A stretch of DNA of 64,000 bases from positions 1 to 64,000 of the forward strand of contig JAFRGQ010000076.1 of NCBI GenBank assembly GCA_017433725.1, written 5' to 3'. Made by a program: the position numbers and the translations under genes. Within the stretch, counting starts at the first letter, position 1; each line of letters begins with the position of its first letter. This DNA is from Lachnospiraceae bacterium (GTDB taxonomy: Bacteria > Bacillota > Clostridia > Lachnospirales > Lachnospiraceae). This document shows positions 1 to 9,904 of the stretch, piece by piece. Under the pieces are notes generated by a model. That model worked only from the letters and a program-made list of their open reading frames with translations, did no database searches and was not told where the DNA came from.

Positions 1-931
1 AGGCAATCTGTTCCAGGACCGGATCCGGCTTTGGTTTCCACATCTCGGTCTCCAGCTTGACAAGTTTCCAGATGCAGTGATCCACATCGAACTGAACACT
101 GAGCTCCTGATCCTGCTGATCTCTCCCTACGACTGATATCGTAGCGGAATTATCCGTCCTCTTCTTCTTTACCATTACAAATGCCCCGTCCGCAGCGCCG
201 AGCAGGCCGTTCGTCCCGGAAATCATCTCAAAGCTATCTTCTGATTCCATCTTCCTCGTATGATGAACGACGAGGATGCAGATATTATGAGCATCGCTAA
301 ATTCCTTAAGTTTTGTGACAACCTGATAATCACTCGCATAGCTGAACCGGTCACTGGTGACTTCGCGGACTTTCTGGAGCGTGTCAATGATGATGAGCCT
401 CACATCGTTATGCTCTTTTATGAAATTTTCCAGCTGACGGTCAAGCCCATCGCTGAGCATTTTTGCCTTGGTAGCAAAATGCAGTTTGTCATTTTCCTCC
501 ACATCGAACATATCTGACAGACGTCTCTGAAGCCTTGCATAATCATCCTCAAGTGCCAGGTACAGAACGGTTCCTCTGTGTGTATTAAAATCCCACAGAT
601 CGTTTCCCGTCGAGATACAGTAGGCCAGCTGAGCCATGAAAAATGATTTTCCGATCTTGGGAGCTCCGACAAATAAATAGGTTCCCGCATATAAGAAGCC
701 ATCTACGATTGCGGCTCTGGCAGGATATGTCGTGTCATAAAGCTCGGTCATTGAAATTGTGTTTAAGTGATCGGAGATGACAATTGCGGCCCGGTTACAT
801 TTGCCGGGCCTGCCGTTGTCCTCATCCACTTTCTCTGGTATAATTTCCTTGTATTCTAATACGGGAGTCCGCTCCTCATCTGCGCCAACAGATGAATCAG
901 GAGTGGACTCTATTTTATTAGGACTCTTCAT
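1..931 (-). CDS. RepA-like AAA/RecA-fold ATPase of mobile element (3' end outside window)
   Basis: The frame opens at an ATG at 931 and runs off the window after about 310 residues. A Walker A motif (GAPKIGKS, about residue 80) is followed by a Walker B-like LIIIDT and a later HHTRK motif, the pattern of the AAA_25/RepA-like branch of DnaB-type helicases found in plasmids, prophages and ICEs. A role in element replication or maintenance is inferred. A GGGAG lies about 9 bases before the ATG, and the start overlaps the integrase stop by 14 bases, so the two are probably translated in tandem. The first 60 residues are hydrophilic and acidic with no recognised domain. Internal ATGs such as MTELYDTTYP, just before the ATPase domain, are possible alternative starts. 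Confidence 0.75.
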   Translation of the reverse strand, partial: MKSPNKIESTPDSSVGADEERTPVLEYKEIIPEKVDEDNGRPGKCNRAAIVISDHLNTISMTELYDTTYPARAAIVDGFLYAGTYLFVGAPKIGKSFFMAQLAYCISTGNDLWDFNTHRGTVLYLALEDDYARLQRRLSDMFDVEENDKLHFATKAKMLSDGLDRQLENFIKEHNDVRLIIIDTLQKVREVTSDRFSYASDYQVVTKLKEFSDAHNICILVVHHTRKMESEDSFEMISGTNGLLGAADGAFVMVKKKRTDNSATISVVGRDQQDQELSVQFDVDHCIWKLVKLETEMWKPKPDPVLEQIA

Positions 932-2006
932 TTGCAGCATCTCCCTTACTGTTATTTGCATCGAGAAGTTCCGCGACTTTCTCCTGCGCGCTCGGATACA
1001 GGTGCCCGTATGTATTCAACGTAATCTTGATATCCTTGTGGCCAAGCCGTTCTTTAATAATCATCGGTGCAACATCGTGATGAATAAGATAGGCAACGTG
1101 ACTGTGGCGAAGATCGTGGACGCGAATCTTCTTGACTCCTGCTTTCTCAATGCTTCTCTTCAGCTGATGCTGAACAGCCTCCTCGATGACCGGAAAGAGC
1201 CTTTCATCGTCCTCCAGCGAGTAATGCCTGTGAATGAAATCTTTGATTTCATCAGCCAGGAATTGCGGAATATTGATCGTACGAACAGATTCTTCTGTCT
1301 TAGGTGTCGTAACAATATCCTGACGATTCAGACGGTAGTACGTCTTCGTGATGAACATCAGATTCTTCGAGAAATCAAAATCACTCTTTGTCAAAGCCAG
1401 CATTTCTCCTTCCCTACAGCCTGTCCAGTACAGGATCTCGAACATCACATAGTACTTGTTTTCCGGTGCGATGACTGAAATAAATTTCCTGTACTCCTCT
1501 TCGGTCCAGAAATCCAGTCTTTTTGCATCAGATTTTCCCATACGCCTGACCCGTTTACATGGATTGTTCGCCAGGTTATAGACACGCTGGGCGTGAGTAA
1601 AAAGTGCAGTAAGCTGATTCTGGATCATCCGGAGATAACAGTCACTGTACCCCTTCTTCATCATTTCATTCTGCCAGGCAATCAGATCTGCAGGTGTGAT
1701 TTCATTCATCTTCTTCCCCCCAAAATATGGAATGATATGCGCTTTAATCATATAGCGCTTATTTCTGAGAGTCCGTTCTTTGAGTTCCTGGGCTTTGTTA
1801 TTAAAGTACACTTCTGAAAATTGTTCGAGAGTCATGTCCATACTGGTCGTCGAGACTTTCAGAAACTCCTGCTCGAATTCAAGAGCTTCTCTTTTGGTTG
1901 CAAATCCACGCTTGAACTTTTTCTTTCGCTTGCCTGTCCAGTCTGTATAGTAGAACGAGGCATACCAGGCATTCTTTTTCTTATTCTGATCTCTAAATGC
2001 AGCCAT
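918..2006 (-). CDS. int: tyrosine recombinase / integrase
   Basis: A 362-residue phage-type integrase that catalyses site-specific integration and excision of the element. It has an N-terminal arm-type DNA-binding domain (AWYASFYYTDWTGKRKKK, about residues 13-30), a SAM-like core-binding domain (about 55-160) and a catalytic domain with the expected residues: Arg in TGCREGE, HDLRHSH, LGHKD and the nucleophile Tyr in LNTYGHLY. Length is normal for the Tn916/phage Int family. It lies 9 bases after the excisionase-like gene and overlaps the RepA-like gene, so the three form one operon. Its presence, with the repressor module and the change of gene content at tuf, marks this end of the window as a mobile element. 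Confidence 0.95.
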   Translation of the reverse strand: MAAFRDQNKKKNAWYASFYYTDWTGKRKKKFKRGFATKREALEFEQEFLKVSTTSMDMTLEQFSEVYFNNKAQELKERTLRNKRYMIKAHIIPYFGGKKMNEITPADLIAWQNEMMKKGYSDCYLRMIQNQLTALFTHAQRVYNLANNPCKRVRRMGKSDAKRLDFWTEEEYRKFISVIAPENKYYVMFEILYWTGCREGEMLALTKSDFDFSKNLMFITKTYYRLNRQDIVTTPKTEESVRTINIPQFLADEIKDFIHRHYSLEDDERLFPVIEEAVQHQLKRSIEKAGVKKIRVHDLRHSHVAYLIHHDVAPMIIKERLGHKDIKITLNTYGHLYPSAQEKVAELLDANNSKGDAANEES

Positions 2007-2015
2007 TACCCCTCC

Positions 2016-2204
2016 TTAAGAAGCATGATTGCTTCCGCCATAGAATCTCTGCTCCCAGTAAGCCTTGGGGATCTTCCCGGCTATCACTATGTAGCCAGCA
2101 CTTTTCAGATCCCGATTCAGCTCACGGACAATCTTGTAGGCATGAGATTTCGAGATTCCCAGTGCCTGAGCGACATCAGTTGCATCCATCATTGTCTTAT
2201 GCAT
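2016..2204 (-). CDS. excisionase-like small HTH protein
   Basis: A 62-residue protein starting at ATG 2204, preceded by AAAGGAGA at optimal spacing. The reading frame extends further upstream but without a ribosome site. The DATDVAQALGISKSHAYKIVRELN segment is a winged-helix/MerR-type HTH of the kind found in excisionases and small replication regulators. It sits directly upstream of int in the same operon, the usual place for a recombination directionality factor. A role in excision is inferred from position and size; it could instead be a transcriptional regulator of the element. Confidence 0.7.
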   Translation of the reverse strand: MHKTMMDATDVAQALGISKSHAYKIVRELNRDLKSAGYIVIAGKIPKAYWEQRFYGGSNHAS

Positions 2205-2229
2205 ATTATTTCTCCTTTCATCAATATTT

Positions 2230-2345
2230 ATCATTTTTATTGATATTTTACATTCAAAATGTATTCCTGTCAATGATATATATCAGCTACACTGATATTT
2301 TTCAACATTGTCCATATTATTGATTCATGTTAATATAATAGATAT
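2230..2345. promoter_or_regulatory. divergent promoter/operator region between xis-int and the XRE repressor
   Basis: This AT-rich spacer has repeated TGATAT-like sites, including a perfect 12-bp palindrome TGATATATATCA at 2274-2285 and related sequences near 2240 and 2292. A -10-like TATAAT at 2334-2339 faces the repressor gene. Such clustered sites between a repressor and divergently transcribed excision genes are typical operators. Binding by the XRE protein is inferred. Confidence 0.45.
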
Positions 2346-2435
2346 GAAATGGCTGCATAGCAGACCTTAATCTCATGAAAGGGCTTGCAAATGCGAGCCT
2401 GAATTGAATATCAAGAGGCACGATAGGGGGATATC

Positions 2436-3290
2436 ATGAAAGAAAGAAATGTTCCGGGTGTAGGATCAAAGCTTAAGGAACTACGTGTCAGTCTGGATAA
2501 GAACCAGAAAGAATTTGCAGCTATGCTTGGAGTGCGCCAGTCTACACTCTCAAGCTATGAAAACGATGTTTCCATTCCGTCGATCGATGTCCTGTACGAT
2601 ATCGCGACGAAATTTGGCATTTCACTAGACTGGATGTTCGGACTATCTGATTCAATGACAAGAGAAATCAGTAATCTGGGCGATGTTTTCAGAATGTTTT
2701 TTGAGATGGATGAACTCGATGGTCTGAGATATGAAGTAGAGTGCGATGACCTTGCGATCGCTGAACAGGATGACACATGGCCAGCAGCCTGCATAAAGTT
2801 TTACAGAGATCTGCCTTTCCATGACTTGAACAAACTCTTTTTTGATACAATGCAGGAATACGAGCACATCCGTCAGGAGTTCAATGACTGCTACATGAGT
2901 CTGGAATCTTATGAGGGCTGGGAGAAAGAAGCAATAAAAAAAGGCGAAGTCTATCTCATTGATAAAAAAGAGAGAATTAATTTGAACGCTGCTGAACGTG
3001 CCAAAATACGTAAACAGATACTTATTGCACAACTCCGCTATCGGGACGTCAGACAGATGATCGCAATTGCAAATAAAGCCAGTGATCAAGTAGAGGCGGA
3101 ATACCCGGATATCGACATAAGAGAAAAGGAGAGACTCATCGACGAGAGATTTACAAAGATGGCTCACGAGTATGAAGATACGATGCTTCCTGGCCTCATA
3201 AAGGAAACAGAAGAAGAAAGAAAAATTCGTAACGAACGCTTTGCGTCCAGGAAGAGATACTCCGATGATGAGGATCCTGACACAAATTAA
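2436..3290 (+). CDS. XRE-family repressor of the mobile element
   Basis: A 284-residue protein with an N-terminal cro/cI-type HTH (about residues 10-65, with QKEFAAMLGVRQSTLSSYEN as recognition region) and a long charged C-terminal part, partly predicted coiled coil, with no recognised catalytic motif. It has no RecA-type autocleavage or ImmA metalloprotease signature. It is divergent from xis-int-repA, the standard position for the element's lysogeny/ICE repressor. A G-rich site (AGGGGG) precedes the ATG. The stop TAA overlaps the ATG of the next small gene, so the two are translationally coupled. The function of the C-terminal half is unknown. Confidence 0.8.
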   Translation: MKERNVPGVGSKLKELRVSLDKNQKEFAAMLGVRQSTLSSYENDVSIPSIDVLYDIATKFGISLDWMFGLSDSMTREISNLGDVFRMFFEMDELDGLRYEVECDDLAIAEQDDTWPAACIKFYRDLPFHDLNKLFFDTMQEYEHIRQEFNDCYMSLESYEGWEKEAIKKGEVYLIDKKERINLNAAERAKIRKQILIAQLRYRDVRQMIAIANKASDQVEAEYPDIDIREKERLIDERFTKMAHEYEDTMLPGLIKETEEERKIRNERFASRKRYSDDEDPDTN

Positions 3291-3430
3291 TGCTGCAAAA
3301 AAAGCAAATTGTAGAAGCTCTATCAAAAGAGATCTCACATCAGCTTTCCCTTTTTGAGCTTGGAAGGCAACAGTTAACGGATGAAGAAATTAGAGAAAGA
3401 ATAGAAAACCACTTTGCAGTTGAAATATAA
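3290..3430 (+). CDS. small protein coupled to the repressor
   Basis: A 46-residue frame beginning MLQKKQIVEALSK and ending HFAVEI. Its ATG overlaps the repressor stop (TAATG), which is strong structural evidence for translational coupling. The composition is hydrophilic and alpha-helical with a likely amphipathic helix (EALSKEISHQLSLFELG). I do not recognise a family. It could be an antirepressor, a modulator of the XRE protein or a small antitoxin-like partner; nothing in the sequence decides this. Confidence 0.5.
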   Translation: MLQKKQIVEALSKEISHQLSLFELGRQQLTDEEIRERIENHFAVEI

Positions 3431-3897
3431 GCTCATGGCGGGCAGAAGAAGCGATTTTCAATTCTGCCAACACCTTACCAGAGATACTTGCAATTTTTAA
3501 TTTCAAGGAAACTCTCTCGGAAAATATCCTCAAAATACAGTCTATCTGACAGAACTTCCTAAGCGTATCATGAATTTGCTAACCAAGAAAAATGAAGCGA
3601 GATCTGAGATACTGTCTGCCCTTTCTGCTTATGTTCCCGAATTGCCATAATAAAAAGACTCCGTTAAGTACAGCTTTATGTCCAAGAACGATTGAAGGTA
3701 AATTGCATGCTGAAATCCCAGAACACTCTGATATCAATTATTTGGACACAGCTATCTTTGATTAAACGGTAATTTGGAGATTATTTCTCTTATAAGGGGA
3801 TGGTTTTCGGCTATCCCCTTTATAGTATGAATAGTCGGCCTCTTCCACACTCCCATCTCATGTTGCGCTAACTTTTATTGTCTTACATTATATGCAA
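3431..3897. other. 467-bp spacer without an intact gene
   Basis: No open frame with a ribosome site is visible. One stretch on the plus strand (about 3540-3650) reads as a hydrophilic peptide containing LPKRIMNLLTKKNEARSEIL that ends in tandem stops and lacks a start. It may be the remnant of a decayed element gene. A weak stem (aaggggat.. / ..atccccttt) near 3796-3822 could end transcription. Confidence 0.4.
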
Positions 3898-4563
3898 TCA
3901 AATCACAGAACGAGTTATGGTCTTTAAAGTAATTTCTGTAGTTTTAATATCACTATTTACATTGCCATTTAATTCGAGTAATTCGTGTCGAAGTGGTCTA
4001 AATAGGTGAACTGCTTCAGTCTTATCATAATTGAATTTTCCTTGTATCACATCACGAACGCTATCATCGCGTTCACTCATTTCTATTGCATTATATCCAT
4101 AATGTTTCTTGCAATATTCAAGACAATCAAAGCCTATCCTTTTATCGTTTCTGCCATAAATAATCATCTCATTTACTCTATGCGCCTCACATAAAAGATC
4201 ATATACAAAATCATCCAAATCTTTTCCATCATCATTTCTCCAGTTTTCTAGCTTATGCATCATATCGTTGAATTCTAAAATCTGCAGATGCAGAGATTCC
4301 AGCCAAGCATTTCGAATCTCCAATTTGGATATATATATTTGTCGAACACCGGTTAATAGAAAAAAAACAGTTCCAGTAACGAAACCAGCAAATAAGTTTG
4401 AGCAAATTGAAGCCCAATATTGGTTTTCCAAATGCGCGGAAAGGACAAGACTAAAAAATGACAAAAGCATTGTTGTTATGAAAAGCCAAATTTGAGGAAA
4501 TCTAGCATACATACATATAGCGGGCCAAACTCCCTTTTTCAATCTCATCTTCATTTTTTTCAT
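3898..4563 (-). CDS. hypothetical two-helix membrane protein (element cargo)
   Basis: A 221-residue protein of unknown function. It has a basic N-terminus (MKKMKMRLKKG), two hydrophobic helices at about residues 27-45 and 55-72, and a cytoplasmic, charged C-terminal domain of about 140 residues rich in His, Asp and Glu. The AT content is clearly higher than that of the chromosomal genes to the right, consistent with recent transfer. It is the last gene before the tuf terminator, where integrated elements often carry accessory genes. GAGG and AGGA lie 10-16 bases before the ATG. No homologous family is recognised. Confidence 0.6.
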   Translation of the reverse strand: MKKMKMRLKKGVWPAICMYARFPQIWLFITTMLLSFFSLVLSAHLENQYWASICSNLFAGFVTGTVFFLLTGVRQIYISKLEIRNAWLESLHLQILEFNDMMHKLENWRNDDGKDLDDFVYDLLCEAHRVNEMIIYGRNDKRIGFDCLEYCKKHYGYNAIEMSERDDSVRDVIQGKFNYDKTEAVHLFRPLRHELLELNGNVNSDIKTTEITLKTITRSVI

Positions 4564-4673
4564 GCAAGAATCCTACCTCATCACTCACAAATAAATTCCA
4601 GAACGTAGCGTTATCTCATTACTTTGCTACTAACAAATACTTCCAGTAATTGTTTCAGATTACAAAAATGAGA

Positions 4674-4697
4674 AAAATAGCATCAAAATAGCATCAA
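4674..4697. repeat. 11-bp-period direct repeat at the probable element end
   Basis: The sequence AAAATAGCATCAA occurs twice, at 4674-4686 and 4685-4697, with an 11-bp period. Short direct repeats of about one helical turn beside the chromosome-proximal end are typical integrase arm-binding sites. They lie immediately before the tuf terminator and after the last element gene. Use by this integrase is inferred. Confidence 0.45.
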
Positions 4698-4703
4698 CCA
4701 GCG

Positions 4704-4737
4704 TAAAAATCCCCGCCACCTGTAAGTGACGGGGATT
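4704..4737 (-). terminator. intrinsic terminator of tuf
   Basis: On the minus strand, CCCCGTCAC and GTGGCGGGG form a 9-bp stem (one G-T pair) with a short loop, followed by ATTTTT. It lies about 45 bases after the tuf stop. Confidence 0.85.
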
Positions 4738-4780
4738 CCTTTAATCTTGATTTTACTGATAAACTCAGGCTATTTCGTGA

Positions 4781-5971
4781 TTATTCCTCAACAGATGTTA
4801 CACGGCCTGAACCAACAGTACGTCCACCTTCGCGGATAGCGAATGTAAGACCCTGCTCCATAGCGATCGGGTGGATCAGCTCGATGTTCATGTCAACGTG
4901 GTCACCCGGCATGCACATCTCTGTTCCTTCCGGAAGGGAGATAACGCCAGTAACGTCAGTTGTTCTGAAGTAGAACTGCGGACGATAGTTGTTGAAGAAC
5001 GGTGTATGACGTCCACCTTCCTCTTTTGTCAGAACGTAAACCTGACCTGTGAACTTTGTATGGCATGTAACTGTGCCCGGCTTAGCAACAACCTGGCCAC
5101 GCTCGATACCTGTACGCTCAATACCACGAAGAAGGACACCAATGTTGTCGCCTGCTTCTGCGTAGTCAAGCAGCTTGTGGAACATCTCGATACCTGTAGC
5201 AACAGATGTCTTCTTGCCTTCACGAACGCCGAGGATTTCAACCGGGTCGTTAAGCTTAAGAGTACCTCTCTCAACACGGCCTGTAGCAACAGTACCACGT
5301 CCGGAGATTGTGAAAACGTCTTCAACCGGCATAAGGAACGGCTTGTCTGTCTCACGCTGCGGTTCCGGAATGAACTCATCAACTGCATCGAGCAGTTCCA
5401 TAACTGCATCGCCGGCTTCCTCATCACCTTCAAGAGCCTTAAGAGCGCTGCCGCGGATGATCGGGGATCCCTCGAAACCGTACTCTTCGAGCTGCTCTGT
5501 GATTTCCATCTCTACGAGATCAAGAAGCTCTTCGTCGTCAACCATATCGCACTTGTTCATGAAAACAACGATTGCCGGTACACCTACCTGACGAGCAAGG
5601 AGGATGTGCTCCTTTGTCTGAGCCATAACACCGTCAGTTGCAGCAACTACGAGGATAGCGCCGTCCATCTGAGCAGCACCAGTGATCATGTTCTTTACAT
5701 AGTCAGCATGGCCTGGGCAGTCAACGTGAGCATAATGTCTCTTCTCTGTCTCATACTCTACGTGAGCTGTATTGATCGTGATACCACGCTCTCTCTCTTC
5801 CGGAGCCTTGTCGATGTTCGCGAAATCTACGAACTGGTTGCCCGGGCACGGAACTCTCTTAGCAAGAACTTCTGTGATAGCCGCTGTAAGAGTTGTCTTA
5901 CCATGATCTACGTGGCCGATTGTACCAATGTTAACATGCGGTTTGTTTCTCTCAAACTTCTGCTTTGCCAT
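4781..5971 (-). CDS. tuf: translation elongation factor Tu
   Basis: EF-Tu of 396 residues delivers aminoacyl-tRNA to the ribosome as a GTP complex. The G domain shows GHVDHGKT (residues 19-26), the switch II DCPGH, and NKCD for guanine specificity. Domains 2 and 3 are complete to the terminal VTSVEE. The start [17 protein letters not shown] is standard and is preceded by AAGGAGGAAA. It follows fusA by 194 bases and has its own promoter in that gap, as well as likely readthrough from the str operon. Length and motifs are normal, and an intrinsic terminator follows. Confidence 0.99.
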   Translation of the reverse strand: MAKQKFERNKPHVNIGTIGHVDHGKTTLTAAITEVLAKRVPCPGNQFVDFANIDKAPEERERGITINTAHVEYETEKRHYAHVDCPGHADYVKNMITGAAQMDGAILVVAATDGVMAQTKEHILLARQVGVPAIVVFMNKCDMVDDEELLDLVEMEITEQLEEYGFEGSPIIRGSALKALEGDEEAGDAVMELLDAVDEFIPEPQRETDKPFLMPVEDVFTISGRGTVATGRVERGTLKLNDPVEILGVREGKKTSVATGIEMFHKLLDYAEAGDNIGVLLRGIERTGIERGQVVAKPGTVTCHTKFTGQVYVLTKEEGGRHTPFFNNYRPQFYFRTTDVTGVISLPEGTEMCMPGDHVDMNIELIHPIAMEQGLTFAIREGGRTVGSGRVTSVEE

Positions 5972-6062
5972 TTTTTGTATTTCCTCCTTAATGACTTGCT
6001 CTTTTCATTAAAATTTATTATTAAGAGCACACAGTTTGTTCAGCGCCAAAATGCTAAAGATG

Positions 6063-6091
6063 ATTATATTTCAAATCCTGACGCTTTGCAA
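6063..6091 (-). promoter_or_regulatory. tuf promoter
   Basis: On the minus strand TTGCAA (6086-6091) and TATAAT (6063-6068) are separated by exactly 17 bases, a good sigma-A match. It would start a transcript about 85 bases upstream of the tuf ATG, allowing tuf expression apart from the str operon. Confidence 0.75.
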
Positions 6092-6120
6092 GTAGTTTCT
6101 AAGTTTACTTTATCCATTTA

Positions 6121-6149
6121 CCCACCGTGCCGTTTATGGCACAGCGGGG
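6121..6149 (-). terminator. hairpin after fusA (possible attenuator)
   Basis: GGCAC and flanking bases form an imperfect stem (CCCaCCGTGCC / GGCACaGcGGGG) 17 bases after the fusA stop. No clear U tract follows, so it may be a processing or weak termination site between fusA and tuf. Confidence 0.4.
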
Positions 6150-6165
6150 AAATCTTACTAATTGA

Positions 6166-8286
<2,121 letters not shown>

Positions 8287-8301
8287 TAAGATTTCCTCTC
8301 T

Positions 8302-8772
8302 TTAGAATCTGTAGTGACTAAATGCCTTATTAGCATCAGCCATTCTGTGCATTTCTTCTTTACGCTTCACAGATGCGCCAGTGTTATTGAGTGCATCCAG
8401 AATCTCATTTGCAAGACGATCTTCCATAGTCTTTTCTGAACGCTTGCGGGAGAATGTTGTCAGCCAGCGAAGAGCCAGCGCCTGTCTTCTCTCCGGACGA
8501 ACCTCGATCGGTACCTGATATGTAGCACCACCGATACGTCTTGCCTTTACTTCGAGGACCGGCATGATGTTATTCATAGCTTCCTCAAATGCGTCAACTG
8601 CCGGTTTCCCGGACTTCTTCTCGACCTTGGCAAATGCATTGTACACGATCTTCTGTGCAACGCCCTTCTTGCCGTCAAGCATGATCTGATTTACAAGCTT
8701 TGTGACAAGTACGCTGTTGTACATCGGATCTGCTAAGGTCTCACGTTTTGTAGTATGTCCTTTACGTGGCAC
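8302..8772 (-). CDS. rpsG: 30S ribosomal protein S7
   Basis: A 156-residue S7 that binds the 3' major domain of 16S rRNA and nucleates assembly of the 30S head. It starts [11 protein letters not shown], contains the conserved [23 protein letters not shown] segment around residues 80-102, and ends with an AFSHYRF tail. Its length is the family norm. It lies between rpsL (163 bases upstream) and fusA (15 bases downstream) in the str operon. GGAGG lies just before the start. Nothing unusual is seen. Confidence 0.99.
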   Translation of the reverse strand: MPRKGHTTKRETLADPMYNSVLVTKLVNQIMLDGKKGVAQKIVYNAFAKVEKKSGKPAVDAFEEAMNNIMPVLEVKARRIGGATYQVPIEVRPERRQALALRWLTTFSRKRSEKTMEDRLANEILDALNNTGASVKRKEEMHRMADANKAFSHYRF

Positions 8773-8935
8773 GTTACTTCCCTCCTAAATCATAATGATT
8801 TCATCATAGGTACTCACATTTTATTCTATGTGTTCGCACGGACGTAATCTCTATCTGACCCACAGCCGAACGGGACATTAGGGATACCGTACTAATAGTT
8901 TATTTATGTGAATCTGATGACAGTTGCTAAATGTC

Positions 8936-9349
8936 TTACTTCTTCGGTCTCTTGGCACCGTACTTGGAACGGGCCTGGCGGCGGTTTGCTACGCCGGCAG
9001 TATCAAGAGTACCGCGGATGATGTGGTATCTTGTACCAGGAAGGTCCTTAACACGGCCGCCACGGATCATAACAACGCTATGCTCCTGAAGGTTGTGGCC
9101 TTCACCAGGAATATAGGATGTTACTTCGACGCCGTTGGAAAGACGAACTCTGGCGATCTTACGAAGAGCAGAATTCGGCTTCTTCGGTGTAGCAGTCTTT
9201 ACAGCTGTGCAAACACCGCGCTTCTGCGGAGAAAATGACTTAACACTCTTCTTCTTCAGTGAGTTAAATGATCTCTGAAGAGCCGGTGCCTTCGGTTTCT
9301 TTGCAGAAGTCTCTCTTCCTTTTCTGACTAACTGATTAAATGTAGGCAT
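8936..9349 (-). CDS. rpsL: 30S ribosomal protein S12
   Basis: S12 of 137 residues starting [12 protein letters not shown]; a longer upstream frame is not part of the protein. S12 monitors codon-anticodon pairing at the decoding centre. The [10 protein letters not shown] and [11 protein letters not shown] loops carry the wild-type lysines at the positions that alter streptomycin response when changed, so the sequence is that of a sensitive form. AAAGGAGGG lies about 13 bases upstream of the ATG and AAAGGA directly abuts it. It is the first gene of the str operon, with a strong promoter at 9469-9497. Confidence 0.98.
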   Translation of the reverse strand: MPTFNQLVRKGRETSAKKPKAPALQRSFNSLKKKSVKSFSPQKRGVCTAVKTATPKKPNSALRKIARVRLSNGVEVTSYIPGEGHNLQEHSVVMIRGGRVKDLPGTRYHIIRGTLDTAGVANRRQARSKYGAKRPKK

Positions 9350-9468
9350 TCCTTTCTGTTTCCCTCCTTTACATAGTCCGTGCATGGCACGGCGGGTTCG
9401 GCTGTTAAATGCTTTAATTCCGCGCATTTGCGCACAAAAAATGTACGCGTTCCAATGCGCGCTAAAAT

Positions 9469-9497
9469 ATTATATTACAGTCGGTTTTTTGAGTCAA
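9469..9497 (-). promoter_or_regulatory. str operon (rpsL) promoter
   Basis: TTGACT (9492-9497) and TATAAT (9469-9474) on the minus strand have a 17-base spacer. The position, about 120 bases before rpsL and downstream of the rpoC terminator, fits the promoter of rpsL-rpsG-fusA. Confidence 0.85.
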
Positions 9498-9626
9498 GCT
9501 GTTTATTGTGTAAATAAATCGATGTTTTAAGGTTCGAATCTGTGCAAATACACAACAGACTGCCCTGCGCACAAGTTCTTCATCGCGAGATTGTATTCAC
9601 AATAAAGCCAAATTTCACTTTGAGCG

Positions 9627-9655
9627 CGTATCATAGACTCACGTCACGAGTATTG
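9627..9655 (+). repeat. 29-bp dispersed intergenic repeat, copy 1
   Basis: The 29 bases beginning CGTATCATAGACTCACGTCA are identical to 24952-24980. Both copies are intergenic, on the same strand, and followed by similar GCGAT.AAGAA sequence. A degenerate relative may lie at about 42497-42522. Function is unknown. Confidence 0.8.
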
Positions 9656-9668
9656 CGCGATGAAGAAT

Positions 9669-9844
9669 AAAGAGTCGCTTTGCGACTCTTTGCGCGCTGG
9701 TGCGCGCAAGCGTCAGCTTGCATCTTCATCTGCGCACCAGTCGCATCCTCGCGTGCCTATGCATGCGTAACAATGCTCCAGTGGAGCATTGTGTAGCTGA
9801 GCGTTATTATGTCATAGGAAACGAAGTTTCCTATGACATAATAA
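9669..9844. repeat. chain of perfect inverted repeats in the rpoC-rpsL spacer
   Basis: Successive perfect hairpins: a 10-bp stem (9669-9678/9682-9691), an 8-bp GC stem (9690-9697/9702-9709), a 5-bp stem (9707-9711/9716-9720), a 10-bp stem (9771-9780/9782-9791) and a 19-bp stem with a GAA loop (9804-9822/9826-9844). The array fills most of the 555-bp gap between rpoC and rpsL, which otherwise contains only the rpoC terminator, one dispersed repeat and the str promoter. No gene is seen in the gap. Confidence 0.85.
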
Positions 9845-9873
9845 AACTGCTGCCGGGCATACACCCGGCAGCA
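9838..9873 (-). terminator. intrinsic terminator of rpoBC
   Basis: On the minus strand a perfect 10-bp stem TGCTGCCGGG/CCCGGCAGCA (arms 9848-9857 and 9864-9873) is followed by GTTTTATTATG, 31 bases after the rpoC stop. Confidence 0.85.
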
Positions 9874-9904
9874 CCCAAAATCATATTTTCGAGGAGTTCG
9901 TAAA

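Noticed and set aside
8302..9349. A missing L7Ae-like gene between rpoC and rpsL, common in Clostridia, possibly decayed in the spacer
   Set aside because: The spacer contains hairpins and a promoter but no L7Ae-like coding remnant, so no pseudogene is called.
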